Source: an uncultured Desulfobacterales bacterium
Lineage (GTDB): Bacteria > Desulfobacterota > Desulfobacteria > Desulfobacterales > JAFDCJ01
Direction: 5' to 3'
DNA length: 28,260 nt
Assembly: GCA_945787595.1 (NCBI GenBank)
Contig: CALZJV010000182.1
Location: 1 to 28,260, forward strand
Below, piece after piece: positions 1 through 8,003 of this stretch. The first letter of the stretch is position 1; every line of letters begins with the position of its first letter. The notes beneath the pieces were generated by a model, which worked only from the letters and a program-made list of their open reading frames with translations, was not told where the DNA came from and searched no databases. The position numbers and the translations under genes were made by a program.

Positions 1-57
1 CTCAGGGCCAGGTCAGAGGTGATCGGCTCTGCCATAGATCAAATCTGTTCAAGGTTT

Positions 58-211
58 CAGGTGTCAGGTTTCAGGTGTCAGTAAATACCGAATCCTGAAC
101 ACTGAATTGGTTGCAACTGAAGACCCACACCGGTGAAAGAAAGTCCATTTAATGGGCGACTCCGAGATAGCGGGTCGAATTCGGTTGCTGACACCTGACA
201 CCCGACACCTG
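58..211. repeat. Mirrored word repeat, CAGGTGTCAGG type
   Basis: The left arm at 58-81 is made of the word CAGGTGTCAGGTTT repeated. The right arm at 188-211 is its reverse complement with 22 of 24 positions matching by eye. Inside it, CCGAAT (88-93) can also pair with ATTCGG (179-184). The core of about 100 bases is not repetitive. It could fold as a long imperfect hairpin. Confidence 0.7.
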
Positions 212-243
212 AACACTGCTGGCAAACGTAATCACCCGTATCA

Positions 244-290
244 CCCCTCTCTCCGAGCTGTAGGCTCTTAGGCTCTGCGAGCCGGAAGCC
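244..290. repeat. Dispersed GAGCTGTAGGCTC element, copy 1
   Basis: The segment shares CCCCTCTCTCCGAGCTGTAG and a following GAGCCGGAAGCC with a second copy at 2903-2941. A looser third copy lies at 11666-11709. The inner GGCTC and GAGCC can pair, so it may be a small REP-like hairpin element. Function is unknown. Confidence 0.6.
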
Positions 291-370
291 AGGGTGGACC
301 AAAGCCGGGCCCTCTGGACCCGGATCTTTACTTATATTAATTTCAGACGATTGTAATTTTGATCGAACAA

Positions 371-1303
371 ATGAACTCGGGTTCTGAAAAGCCAAAAATA
401 GTCGTCGTCTGCGGTCCCACCGGAATCGGCAAAACCGCAGTCGGCATCGAACTCGCCGCAAAGCTCGGTGGGGAGATCATCAGTGCGGATTCCATGCAGA
501 TTTATCGGCATATGGATATCGGAACCGCCAAATCCACTCCTGATGAACAGGCTCAAGTTGTCCATCATATGATCGATATTGTGGACCCTGATGAAGATTT
601 TGATGCGGCCCAATTTCTATCTCGGGCCCGGGCAATCATCGCAGAGCTGGACAGCCGGGGCCGCATTCCCTTTGTGGTTGGCGGAACGGGGCTCTATATC
701 AAAGCGTTGCTGCATGGAATGTTTCAGCCCGAATCATTAGGGTCCGAGGTTAGAAACCGCTTAAAAAAAGAAGCCGACGAATATGGCTGCCATTTGCTGT
801 ATGATCGGTTAAAAAAATGTGATCCTGAAAGCGCCGGCCGGCTGCATCCCAATGATACCTACAGGATTATCAGAGCGCTTGAGGTTTTTGAATCTACCGG
901 TAAGACGATTGGTGCATTTCACCGCGACCACGATTTTGCCGATGAGCCCTATCGGGTGTTGAAAATCGGCTTAACCGTCGACAGGCAAACCCTTTACGAT
1001 CGCATCGATCACAGGGTGGACGCCATGATCGATGCCGGTTTTGTCGATGAAGTCCATAGGCTTTTGGAAATGGGCTTTGCACCGGATCTGAAATCCATGC
1101 AGTCCATTGGCTACCGCCACATAATAGATTTCATCGGGGGGTCCATGCCATGGGATGAAAGTGTGCGTACACTTAAACGAGACACCAGAAGATATGCAAA
1201 ACGTCAACTGACCTGGTTTGGCGCGGATCCAACCATCACCTGGCGAGACCCAGCGCAGATCAAGGATATCATCTCTGCAGTCGAAAAATTTACAGGCCTG
1301 TAA
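371..1303 (+). CDS. miaA: tRNA dimethylallyltransferase MiaA
   Basis: MiaA transfers a dimethylallyl group to the N6 of adenosine 37 in tRNAs reading UNN codons, the first step of ms2i6A formation in the cytoplasm. The protein shows the P-loop GPTGIGKT at residues 15-22, the family motif SADSMQIYR, DIGTAK, the VGGTGLYIKALL segment, and near the C-terminus SIGYRHI followed by RRYAKRQLTWF. At 310 residues it has normal family length and looks intact. I chose ATG 371; an in-frame TTG at 359 would add four residues. Neither start has a strong ribosome binding site. The next gene begins 46 bases downstream on the same strand. Confidence 0.95.
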   Translation: MNSGSEKPKIVVVCGPTGIGKTAVGIELAAKLGGEIISADSMQIYRHMDIGTAKSTPDEQAQVVHHMIDIVDPDEDFDAAQFLSRARAIIAELDSRGRIPFVVGGTGLYIKALLHGMFQPESLGSEVRNRLKKEADEYGCHLLYDRLKKCDPESAGRLHPNDTYRIIRALEVFESTGKTIGAFHRDHDFADEPYRVLKIGLTVDRQTLYDRIDHRVDAMIDAGFVDEVHRLLEMGFAPDLKSMQSIGYRHIIDFIGGSMPWDESVRTLKRDTRRYAKRQLTWFGADPTITWRDPAQIKDIISAVEKFTGL

Positions 1304-1349
1304 CACCTAATCTTCAATCGAAAATATTCAATCCAGGGGGAGGCGCAAT

Positions 1350-2783
1350 ATGATTATAGATAGGATGCAGTCGTACTCCAAATCGGAACTGAACCTTGTG
1401 CATGATGCCTCTATGGATATTCTGGAGAACACCGGCATCGGATTTCATCACTCCGGTGCTATCGAGCTATTTAAGAAAAATGGCTTCCGAGTCGATGATT
1501 CCCGCGTGTTCATCTCGGAGAAAGATGTTGTTCAAGCCCTCGAAAGTGTACCCGAACGTTTTCGAATTCACTCCAGGAATCCGTTGCGGTCGGTATGGGT
1601 TGGTGGGGACGATTTTGTTCTCTTGCCGACCGGTGGCGCTCCGAACATTGCGAAACCGGACGGGCAACAGAGGCCCGCTACCCTCTCGGATTTTCAAACC
1701 TGTTGCAAACTGGTGCAGACGTCCGCCCAACTGGACATGACCGTTCGTATGATCGTTCAGCCCAATGACATACCGCCGCTGGTCGCCCATCTGGATCTTC
1801 TACTCAACATGATCGTGATGTGCGACAAACCCTTTCTGCTTGGGTTCGATACCCGGGCAAATGTGGAAAATACAATCGCGATAGCGCAGATTCTGAGTGG
1901 TGGCAGGGTTGGTTTAAATACGAAAGCGACCTTTGCCGGCGGCATCAGTCCGACATCCCCGCTGCAATATAATGATGAACAGGCTTATGCCATCATTCAG
2001 TTGGCCAAGCATCGCCAACCGTTGGTAATTACCAACATGATCCTGGCCGGTATGAGCGGACCCTTAACTCTCCCGGGATTGATGGTTTTGCTCAACGCTG
2101 AGATTCTTGGAGGGCTGGTATTGTCCCAGCTTGCCGGTCCGGGAACCCCTGTTGTTTATGGTTCCACTTCAGCACCCATGGACATGAAGACAACCATATC
2201 AGCCGTCGGCGCACCTGAGACATGCGTGATTGCCTCGGCCACGGTCCAACTGGCTCGGTTCTATCGACTGCCCTGCCGAACCGGCGGTATTTTAACGGAT
2301 GCCCATGTGCCGGATGCTCAAGCTCTGGCCGAAGGCACACTTTTGATGAGCACGGCTATCCGTAATGGAGCGAACTTAATTATACATTCATGCGGCCAGA
2401 TCAGCTCCTTTATGGCCATGAGTTTTGAGAAATGGTTAATCGATGAAGAGGTTTGTCAATTGATACGAACCGTTCTGGGCCAGGTTCCCGTCACGCCTGA
2501 AACCCTGGATGTGGGTACCATCAAAAGCGTCGGCGTGGGCGGTGAATATCTGACCCATGCCACGACGTTTGAAAGGTTTCGTACGCTGTCACCGGCCGGA
2601 ATTTTCAACCGGCGCGCCTATCCGGAGTGGTTTCAACGGGGCGCCCATCGTGTCGACGACGAGGCGACCGTCAACCTTCGCCAACGCCTCGAGAGCTATG
2701 AGAAGCCCCTAATTGATGAGGGTCTCGAAAAGGAGTTGAAGGACTATGTCACCCGAAAAAAGGCGGAGATTCTGAAAACATAG
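1350..2783 (+). CDS. MttB-family (non-pyrrolysine) methyltransferase
   Basis: The 477-residue product belongs to the trimethylamine methyltransferase (MttB/MtgB) superfamily, cytoplasmic TIM-barrel enzymes that move a methyl group from a quaternary amine or related donor to a cobalamin-binding corrinoid protein. Visible signs are the N-terminal helical segment with ILENTGIGF, the GGAPNIA and FAGGISPTSPL stretches, YGSTSAPMDMKT, and the late barrel segment GGILTDAHVPDAQAL followed by RNGANLIIHSCGQI. There is no in-frame TAG, so this is a pyrrolysine-free member, like glycine betaine methyltransferase MtgB, and its substrate cannot be read from sequence. No corrinoid protein or RamA-like activase lies beside it. 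A strong GGGGGAGG ribosome binding site at about 1336-1343 supports the start. Confidence 0.85.
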   Translation: MIIDRMQSYSKSELNLVHDASMDILENTGIGFHHSGAIELFKKNGFRVDDSRVFISEKDVVQALESVPERFRIHSRNPLRSVWVGGDDFVLLPTGGAPNIAKPDGQQRPATLSDFQTCCKLVQTSAQLDMTVRMIVQPNDIPPLVAHLDLLLNMIVMCDKPFLLGFDTRANVENTIAIAQILSGGRVGLNTKATFAGGISPTSPLQYNDEQAYAIIQLAKHRQPLVITNMILAGMSGPLTLPGLMVLLNAEILGGLVLSQLAGPGTPVVYGSTSAPMDMKTTISAVGAPETCVIASATVQLARFYRLPCRTGGILTDAHVPDAQALAEGTLLMSTAIRNGANLIIHSCGQISSFMAMSFEKWLIDEEVCQLIRTVLGQVPVTPETLDVGTIKSVGVGGEYLTHATTFERFRTLSPAGIFNRRAYPEWFQRGAHRVDDEATVNLRQRLESYEKPLIDEGLEKELKDYVTRKKAEILKT

Positions 2784-3503
2784 ACCTCTGTGCTCTGGTT
2801 TTGCACGTTTGGACGGTTTAGGCGGTTAAGATCGTGAATGGACTATTGTTTCGTAGGCGCTCACGGGTTCAAAGGTCCACAGGTTCAAGCCCGCCCTGGC
2901 CTCCCCTCTCTCCGAGCTGTAGGCTCTAAGAGCCGGAAGCCGGCCTGTAAGCCTATGAAGCCTACGGGCTGGAAGCGGCCTCGGATAGTGCGACGTGATG
3001 TGGCTATGAAATTGCTTTCACAATCTATGGGCTTGGCTTTCCATCACCACATCTTGACATGCGAGGTCTGGGCCAGGGGTTGCCTTTTCGTTCCTGGACT
3101 GCATTTGGGATGGGTATTCACGATAAAATCGTCAGCTTCGTCTGAGAAATTTGGTTGGCTGAATTGTTCAACGGCTTGGAAGCAGGATGCTGGGAAGCTA
3201 TGAGGCTGGGAAAACGCTCGCATGCGTGCTGCTTTGGCGACTGAATTTTCAAGCCTAGGATCGGAGACTAGGCCGATTCCTTTGGGCGGGGCGGACCACT
3301 GCTCTACGACAATCATACGTCTCAGGACTCCGCTTATGACCGCGGCGGGGCCTTGGCCTTCCAGTCTCCAAGACGTTTTATCCTTAAAGGGATTAACCCT
3401 CTTTTTCTCTTGACCCTCTTAAATCTAAATGATTTATCTCGTTCTATACATATTCAAAACGGCTCATTAGCATTGATTATTGTAAATTGAAAGGATCCCG
3501 GAG
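2784..3503. other. 720-base gene-free gap before speB
   Basis: Open frames here have no recognisable protein character. The first third holds repetitive words (GGTTCAAAGG, AAGCCTATGAAGCC) and the second copy of the dispersed element at 2903-2941. Around 3170-3210 there are GGAAGC/GCTGGGAAGC words. From about 3210 to 3400 the sequence is mostly unique and could hold a structured RNA, though I recognise none. A weak hairpin AGGGATTAACCCT followed by T-rich sequence lies near 3387-3405. Confidence 0.5.
2903..2941. repeat. Dispersed GAGCTGTAGGCTC element, copy 2
   Basis: The segment starts CCCCTCTCTCCGAGCTGTAG, exactly as copy 1 at 244, but its centre is shortened so that GGCTCTAAGAGCC forms a compact palindrome. 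It ends GCCGGAAGCC as copy 1 does. Confidence 0.6.
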
Positions 3504-4443
3504 ATGACCGAATACAAACCGATAACATCCCAGCAACAGCCCAAGTTTGCCGGGATTAAAACCTATATGCGTCTGCCTTATTGATTTTGCCGTTGCCGGT
3601 ATCCCCTGGGACGGCGCGACCTCTTACCGGACCGGGCAGAGATTGGGACCCGATGCCATCCGCAAGGTTTCAGTGACGTTAAGGCCGTATAACCTTGCCC
3701 AGGGTGTCGGAATATTTGAACATTGCTCCGGAGTGGATTACGGGGATGTATCGGTGGTTCCCGGTTACATCGAGGACACCTACGACCAAATTGAAGCTGA
3801 GCTGTGCCCCCTGGTTGAAGCCGGCGTGATTCCCGTCGTAATGGGAGGCGACCACTCGATTGCCTTACCGGAACTGCGAGCGATTGCCAAAACCCATGGC
3901 CCGGTAGCCCTGATTCACTTTGATTCGCATACCGATACAAATGATCAGTATCTCGGTCGGCCCTATTATCACGGTTCCATGTTTCGCCGGGCGGTGGAAG
4001 AAAATATCTTACAGCCTGCAAATTCGATTCAAGTCGGCATGCGGGGGTCGGTGTATTCAAAAGATGCCTACGACGAATCAGCTTCTTTGGGATTCAAGAT
4101 TGTTACGATGTCGGCCGTGCGCGAAATGGGTCTGCAGCGGTTGATTGAAATCATCAGAGACCGGGTCGGGCTGAGCAAGGTGTTTGTCACATTTGACATC
4201 GATGTCGTCGATCCGGCCTTTGCCCCCGGTACGGGAACACCGGAGGTGGGCGGCTTTACCAGTGCGGAGGCCATCGATTTGATACGGGGGTTAAAGGGAC
4301 TGAATTTCGTGGGATTTGATGTGGTTGAAGTTTTGCCTGACTATGATGTGGCAGAAATCACCGCGCTTTTGGCCGCCAACATCGTATACGAATTTTTATC
4401 GTTGATTGCATTGAAAAAAATGAACGATGGGGGAATTGCTTAA
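3504..4443 (+). pseudogene. speB: Agmatinase (arginase family), frame broken near codon 26
   Basis: The family hydrolyses agmatine to putrescine and urea with a two-manganese centre. The main frame (usable from 3547) shows IPWDGATSYRTGQRLGPDAIR, GGDHSIALPE, HFDSHTDT, FDIDVVDPAFAPGTGTPEVGG and FDVVEVLPDYD, which together supply the metal ligands and the arginase-family C-terminus. The expected N-terminus lies in another frame: ATG 3504 after the ribosome binding site GGAG reads MTEYKPITSQQQPKFAGIKT and on to YMRLPY, then stops at TGA 3582-3584. Family members usually have a short linker between MRLP and the xDFAVxGIPWDG strand, so about 15-20 bases seem to be missing near 3580. The third ligand motif reads HFDSHTD, with Ser where Ala is usual. 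A shortened product from TTG 3547 is possible, but its first residues do not look native. Confidence 0.8.
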
Positions 4444-4483
4444 AATAATCTGAATACCTAAACTGTCTAAAATTGTGGTGATA

Positions 4484-4611
4484 GTTCACCGCGGAGCTCG
4501 CAGAGATCGCTGAGAAAGTCATAGTACAAATAAATAGATGAATTTATGGAAGATTAAAAGAAACGCTATTTTTTATTTAAAAATCGCTGCGATCTCTGCG
4601 GTTGGCTGAAC
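4484..4611. repeat. Mirrored word repeat, CGCAGAGATCGC type
   Basis: CGCAGAGATCGC at 4499-4510 is repeated in perfect reverse complement at 4589-4600. The flanks GTTCACC (4484-4490) and CTGAAC (4606-4611) extend the pairing loosely. The AT-rich core is about 78 bases. It lies between the convergent speB and acetyltransferase genes, where a bidirectional terminator would be useful. Tandem TTCATTC/TTCAATC words follow at about 4660-4690. Confidence 0.65.
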
Positions 4612-4695
4612 TTTCACAGGTTGTGGAAATCTGTCAATCTCCAATGGAATAACACGAATCTTCATTCTTCATTCTTCAATCTTCAATTCCAAAGC

Positions 4696-5286
4696 TCAGA
4701 TCTCCAGCACCATCCCAATCTCGTCGCACTTGAAGTATTTCGGGCAGCGGCTGCATTCGCCCCAAACCTTGGGCGGCAGTTGATCCCTGCTTTGCCTTTT
4801 GAATCCGAGACTCTTGAAAAACTCCTCCGTCAAGGTGAAGGTGAATAGATGCTTTATTCCCAGCTGGATGGCCTCTGCCTTCATAAATTCGACTAACTTA
4901 CGCCCCAAACCTAAATGCTGGTAGTCCGGATTTATCGCCAGCGCTCTGATCTCCCCGATGTCATCCCACAGTACATGCAGACTGCCGCAGGCCACAATCA
5001 TGTGCAAGACTTCCCTGGTTTTCATTAAACTGTAAACCGGCACGTTTCTGTCGCTGGCGATTACAAAATCCCTGATATTTTCATACACGTACTGGGGGCC
5101 TCTGGGCAGCATTAAATTCTTGGTGGCAAAGCCGTTCACCAATTCAATTATTTCTTCAACATCACCTATTTGAGCTTTCTGGATGGCTATCTGGCGTTCA
5201 TCCCGTGCGTTGGTGACGACCGTGGTGAATTTTTTGGATTTTTTCTCATCAGGTTTCGGATCTGGCGGCGGTTCGACGTATTGCAT
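4696..5286 (-). CDS. GNAT N-acetyltransferase, ArgA-like
   Basis: The 196-residue protein is a GNAT acetyl-CoA-dependent acyltransferase. It resembles the short stand-alone N-acetylglutamate synthase-like enzymes that start arginine synthesis in many Desulfobacterota. Seen features are the strand IQKAQIGDVEEI near residue 35, the central LHVLWDDIGEIRALAINPDY, the acetyl-CoA loop QHLGLGRKL, and the tail FKSLGFKRQ. The C-terminus WGECSRCPKYFKCDEIGMVL carries a cysteine trio typical of this subgroup. About 35 residues of low-complexity, lysine- and proline-rich sequence precede the domain. It is convergent with speB and divergent from lptF. The substrate is inferred and not proven; other GNAT substrates remain possible. 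Confidence 0.7.
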   Translation of the reverse strand: MQYVEPPPDPKPDEKKSKKFTTVVTNARDERQIAIQKAQIGDVEEIIELVNGFATKNLMLPRGPQYVYENIRDFVIASDRNVPVYSLMKTREVLHMIVACGSLHVLWDDIGEIRALAINPDYQHLGLGRKLVEFMKAEAIQLGIKHLFTFTLTEEFFKSLGFKRQSRDQLPPKVWGECSRCPKYFKCDEIGMVLEI

Positions 5287-5292
5287 GGCTGT

Positions 5293-5547
5293 TTACCTAA
5301 CCCGGGCGAGCCGGAATTGATTATTGAATATTCCATCATTTAAGGGTCCAAGACGTTTAAACGTTTTTTGCTCCTTTACCACGGATACGTAGGTAGCGGA
5401 ACAGCAATCAACGGGCATCCTTGAAAAATAGGATTCATTCAGTATTTTTTCAAGTAAATAATCCGTATCGGCCTGAAAACCCGAAGGGGCTGCCGGATTC
5501 GCGGTTATTTTGAAAGATAGTATAAAACATGCTATATAAAACCTCAT
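5293..5547 (-). CDS. Possible small ORF upstream of the acetyltransferase
   Basis: An 84-residue frame starts at an ATG sharing the palindrome CATG with the lptF start and ends 6 bases before the acetyltransferase ATG. Its first residues, MRFYIACFILSFKITANPA, resemble a weak signal peptide, followed by a region with ADTDYLLEKILNES and a VDCC pair. I do not recognise a family. The tight spacing to the next gene suggests coupling, but a transcript would have to start inside lptF. It may be a chance ORF in the lptF promoter region. Confidence 0.25.
   Translation of the reverse strand: MRFYIACFILSFKITANPAAPSGFQADTDYLLEKILNESYFSRMPVDCCSATYVSVVKEQKTFKRLGPLNDGIFNNQFRLARVR
5510..5538 (+). promoter_or_regulatory. 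Putative sigma-70 promoter of lptFG
   Basis: TTGAAA (5510-5515) and TATATA (5533-5538) are separated by 17 bases. The expected transcription start falls at about 5545-5546, on or next to the lptF ATG, and no ribosome binding site lies between. This predicts a leaderless or nearly leaderless lptF transcript, if the promoter is real. Confidence 0.45.
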
Positions 5548-6733
5548 GAAGTTGAATTCCACCGTCAATCGATATATTTTAAAGGAGATGCTGGCTCCCT
5601 TTAGTATTAATTTAATCGTATTCACCTTTTTATTTCTGATGGCGGAATTAATTAAAATTACCAATTGGATCGTCAATTACAACCTCAGTATAATCTCGGT
5701 GTTAAAGCTTATCTTTTTTACCATGCCCTGGTTTTTAATGTTCATCATCCCCATGTCGGTCATGCTGGCGGTGGTGTTGACTTTTTTACGGTTGTCGGCC
5801 GACAATGAAATCGTTGCCTTGAAGTCCTGCGGATTGAGTGTTTATGGTTTACTTGCCCCTGTATTGATCTTTAGTTTTGCAGGATTTTTTATCACCCTAT
5901 TTATGACCCTTTACGGGGTGCCGAAGGCAAAGGCCACCCTCGAAGATATGGTTATTGAAATGGCGGCTTCCAACGTCGATATCGGCTTGAAGGAGAGAAC
6001 TTTCAATGATGCGTTTAAGAACGTCATGCTGTATGTTAATCGGGTCGATATAAATCAAAAAAAGTTGATTGATATTTTTATTGAGGACAAACGACAGCGG
6101 AACATCGTATCCACCGTAATTGCTCCGGAGGGCCGTCTATATAGCGCACCCGGAACATTTATCTTCCATATGGTGCTGTCCAATGGAACCATTCATCAAA
6201 CCAATCTTAAAGAACACTCGGCAAATTCGATTCGCTTTGACACCTATAAACTGAGTCTTGATTTGAAAAAGGAGCTGGAAAGGGCCGATAAAAGACGAAA
6301 AGGACGCGAGGAAATGAGCATTGCCGAGTTGCAGCAGGTCGTCAATGAGTCCACCAAAAAAGATAAGAACTATTATAAAGCCCAGATTGTCATACAGCGA
6401 CGCTTTTCACTTCCCGCTGCATGTATAGCCCTGGGCCTTCTTGCATTTCCGCTGGGCGTTCAATCAAAGTCAGGCAAACGGTCTTCCGGCTTAATCCTGT
6501 GTCTTTTTTTCTTTTTGCTTTATTACCTGATGATAACGGTAGGCTATACCTTGGGCAAAAAAGGCATCTATCCCCCGGTCATTGGGATGTGGCTGCCGAA
6601 TTTTACTATGGCGGGCATCGGCGTGTATTTCCTTTTTCAAACAACAAAAGAAAAATCGTTACGAATTGAGCTTCTTTTGCAGCGAATTGTGCAACTTATT
6701 TCCAGACTGCGTCATTTCAAACATATCCACTAA
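5546..6733 (+). CDS. lptF: LPS export ABC transporter permease LptF
   Basis: LptF pairs with LptG and the LptB ATPase in the inner membrane to extract lipopolysaccharide and drive it along the Lpt bridge. The 395-residue protein has the YjgP/YjgQ layout: three N-terminal membrane segments (about 16-36, 50-78 and 101-121), a large periplasmic jellyroll region (about 125-280), then three C-terminal segments (about 287-305, 315-337 and 343-364). The opening NRYILKEMLAPF and the cytoplasmic coupling segment ADNEIVALKSCGLS are family hallmarks. Length is normal and no damage is visible. lptG follows after 11 bases. The ATG has a close upstream promoter but no visible ribosome binding site. Confidence 0.92.
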   Translation: MKLNSTVNRYILKEMLAPFSINLIVFTFLFLMAELIKITNWIVNYNLSIISVLKLIFFTMPWFLMFIIPMSVMLAVVLTFLRLSADNEIVALKSCGLSVYGLLAPVLIFSFAGFFITLFMTLYGVPKAKATLEDMVIEMAASNVDIGLKERTFNDAFKNVMLYVNRVDINQKKLIDIFIEDKRQRNIVSTVIAPEGRLYSAPGTFIFHMVLSNGTIHQTNLKEHSANSIRFDTYKLSLDLKKELERADKRRKGREEMSIAELQQVVNESTKKDKNYYKAQIVIQRRFSLPAACIALGLLAFPLGVQSKSGKRSSGLILCLFFFLLYYLMITVGYTLGKKGIYPPVIGMWLPNFTMAGIGVYFLFQTTKEKSLRIELLLQRIVQLISRLRHFKHIH

Positions 6734-6744
6734 GACATATTTTC

Positions 6745-7818
6745 ATGTCCACCATTGACCGGTACGTAACGAAAGAAATTATAAAACACTTCGCCATCGT
6801 TCTGATGGCTTCCATCGGCATTTATCTATCGGTCGATTTTTTTGAAAATATCGACAAATTTATTAACGCCGGCCTTCCGGTTTCCCGGATCCTCATTTTT
6901 TTTCAACTTAAATTGCCGCTGATCGCCGCTCAAATCACACCGGTGGGTATCTTGCTGGCTGTTCTTATTACTTTCGGTCTGATGAACAAAAACAATGAGA
7001 TTATCGCCCTTAAAAGCGGCGGTATGAGTGTTTACCATTTTTTAAGACCTCTTTTATTTCTGGGGCTCCTAATAACGGTCAGCCTATTTTTTTTATCAGA
7101 AATTCTGGTGCCGATCACCATCAGTAAGGCCAATGAGATTTGGCGCAGGGAAGTAAAAAAATACACCGTAACCTCCACCCAGAAGAATATCTGGTTCAAA
7201 GGACGCCATTCCATATCGCATATTTCTTACTTTAATCCCAAGGATCAAACCATATCGGGCATTACCCTCAATTATTTTGATCGGCAGTTCAGACTGACGC
7301 GGCGGCTTGATGCCGTCAAAGGTAGTTTCATACGGGGACAGTGGGTGTTTTACGATACGATGGAACAGGTGTTGAACCCAAATACCGGGTCCTATGATGT
7401 GGAATTGCAAAGCGAAAAGGTTGAAGATATCGATTTTCTGCCGGAAGATCTCCAACGGGTTGCTAAAAAGTCGGAAGAAATGAATTTTCAGGAGCTTTAT
7501 CATTACGTGCAGGATGTCGAAGCCGAAGGTTACGATGCCACACCCTACCAGGTCGATTTTCACGGAAAATTTGCCCTGCCCGTTGCCTGTCTCATCCTTT
7601 GTATCATCGGTATCGGCATAACGCTCAGAAAAAACATCAGTCAAGGCCTTTCGGCAACGATTATCTATGGAATTACCGTCGTTTTTCTTTATTGGATAAG
7701 TCAGAGTTTTTGCTTGTCACTGGGGTATGGCGGTATACTTCCCCCGATAATTGCGGCATGGATCTCTAATTTTATTTTTGCTTGTTTTGCCGGTTTTAAT
7801 CTTTTAAATGCGGAATAA
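6745..7818 (+). CDS. lptG: LPS export ABC transporter permease LptG
   Basis: This is the second permease of the LPS exporter. The 357-residue protein starts with IDRYVTKEIIKHFAIVL and repeats the LptF architecture: N-terminal membrane segments near 15-33, 58-80 and 98-120, a periplasmic domain with the ISGITLNYFD strand region, and C-terminal segments near 278-297, 303-325 and 328-350. The coupling segment NNEIIALKSGGMSVYHFL matches that of LptF. It follows lptF by 11 bases and is probably cotranscribed. lptB, lptA and lptC are not in the window. It looks intact. Confidence 0.92.
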   Translation: MSTIDRYVTKEIIKHFAIVLMASIGIYLSVDFFENIDKFINAGLPVSRILIFFQLKLPLIAAQITPVGILLAVLITFGLMNKNNEIIALKSGGMSVYHFLRPLLFLGLLITVSLFFLSEILVPITISKANEIWRREVKKYTVTSTQKNIWFKGRHSISHISYFNPKDQTISGITLNYFDRQFRLTRRLDAVKGSFIRGQWVFYDTMEQVLNPNTGSYDVELQSEKVEDIDFLPEDLQRVAKKSEEMNFQELYHYVQDVEAEGYDATPYQVDFHGKFALPVACLILCIIGIGITLRKNISQGLSATIIYGITVVFLYWISQSFCLSLGYGGILPPIIAAWISNFIFACFAGFNLLNAE

Positions 7819-7939
7819 GAACCCGAAGTATTCCTTTACTGCTTTGATTTCTTTTTTAGCATATCGATGACGATTCTGCTTGTGTCTGCAGGCTGAAGTT
7901 GATATTGAGCATCCAAATCAATTGACGATTCATGATTGG

Positions 7940-7980
7940 CTATTGAATGTTGAATGTTCAATGTTAATATGTAATATTCA
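7940..7980. repeat. Palindromic TTGAATGTTCAATG words
   Basis: The gap between lptG and gdhA holds GAATGTTGAATGTTCAATG followed by AATATGTAATATTCAA. TTGAATG and its complement CATTCAA-like words alternate, so the tract can fold on itself. It belongs to the same broad class of AT-rich word repeats seen after the tRNA and before rplY. Confidence 0.5.
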
Positions 7981-8003
7981 ACCACTTTATGTAAGGAGGT
8001 AAT

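Larger units (their letters stand above)
1..370. other. Gene-free leader upstream of miaA
   Basis: I see no convincing coding sequence here. The stretch holds a mirrored word repeat (58-211) and one copy of a dispersed hairpin-like repeat (244-290). In relatives miaA often follows mutL, but the first 50 bases do not read as a MutL C-terminus in the frames I checked. No clear ribosome binding site precedes miaA. Confidence 0.6.

Noticed and set aside
2838..3203. A 121-residue plus-strand ORF in the same gap
   Set aside because: It runs through the dispersed repeat, is rich in Arg, Pro and Trp from repeat words, and resembles no protein family.
3044..3316. A 90-residue minus-strand ORF (MIVVEQWSAPPKGIG...) in the gap before speB
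   Set aside because: It has no ribosome binding site I can see, no recognisable motif, and lies in repeat-rich noncoding sequence.
3387..3405. Terminator at AGGGATTAACCCT
   Set aside because: The stem is only four bases and no gene ends just before it, so it is mentioned under the gap and not listed as a terminator.
3582..3584. TGA in speB read as selenocysteine
   Set aside because: The sequence after the TGA in that frame does not continue the agmatinase; the protein resumes in another frame, so a frame break explains it better.
7096..7644. A 182-residue minus-strand ORF inside lptG
   Set aside because: It lies wholly within the well-supported lptG gene on the opposite strand and has no domain character.
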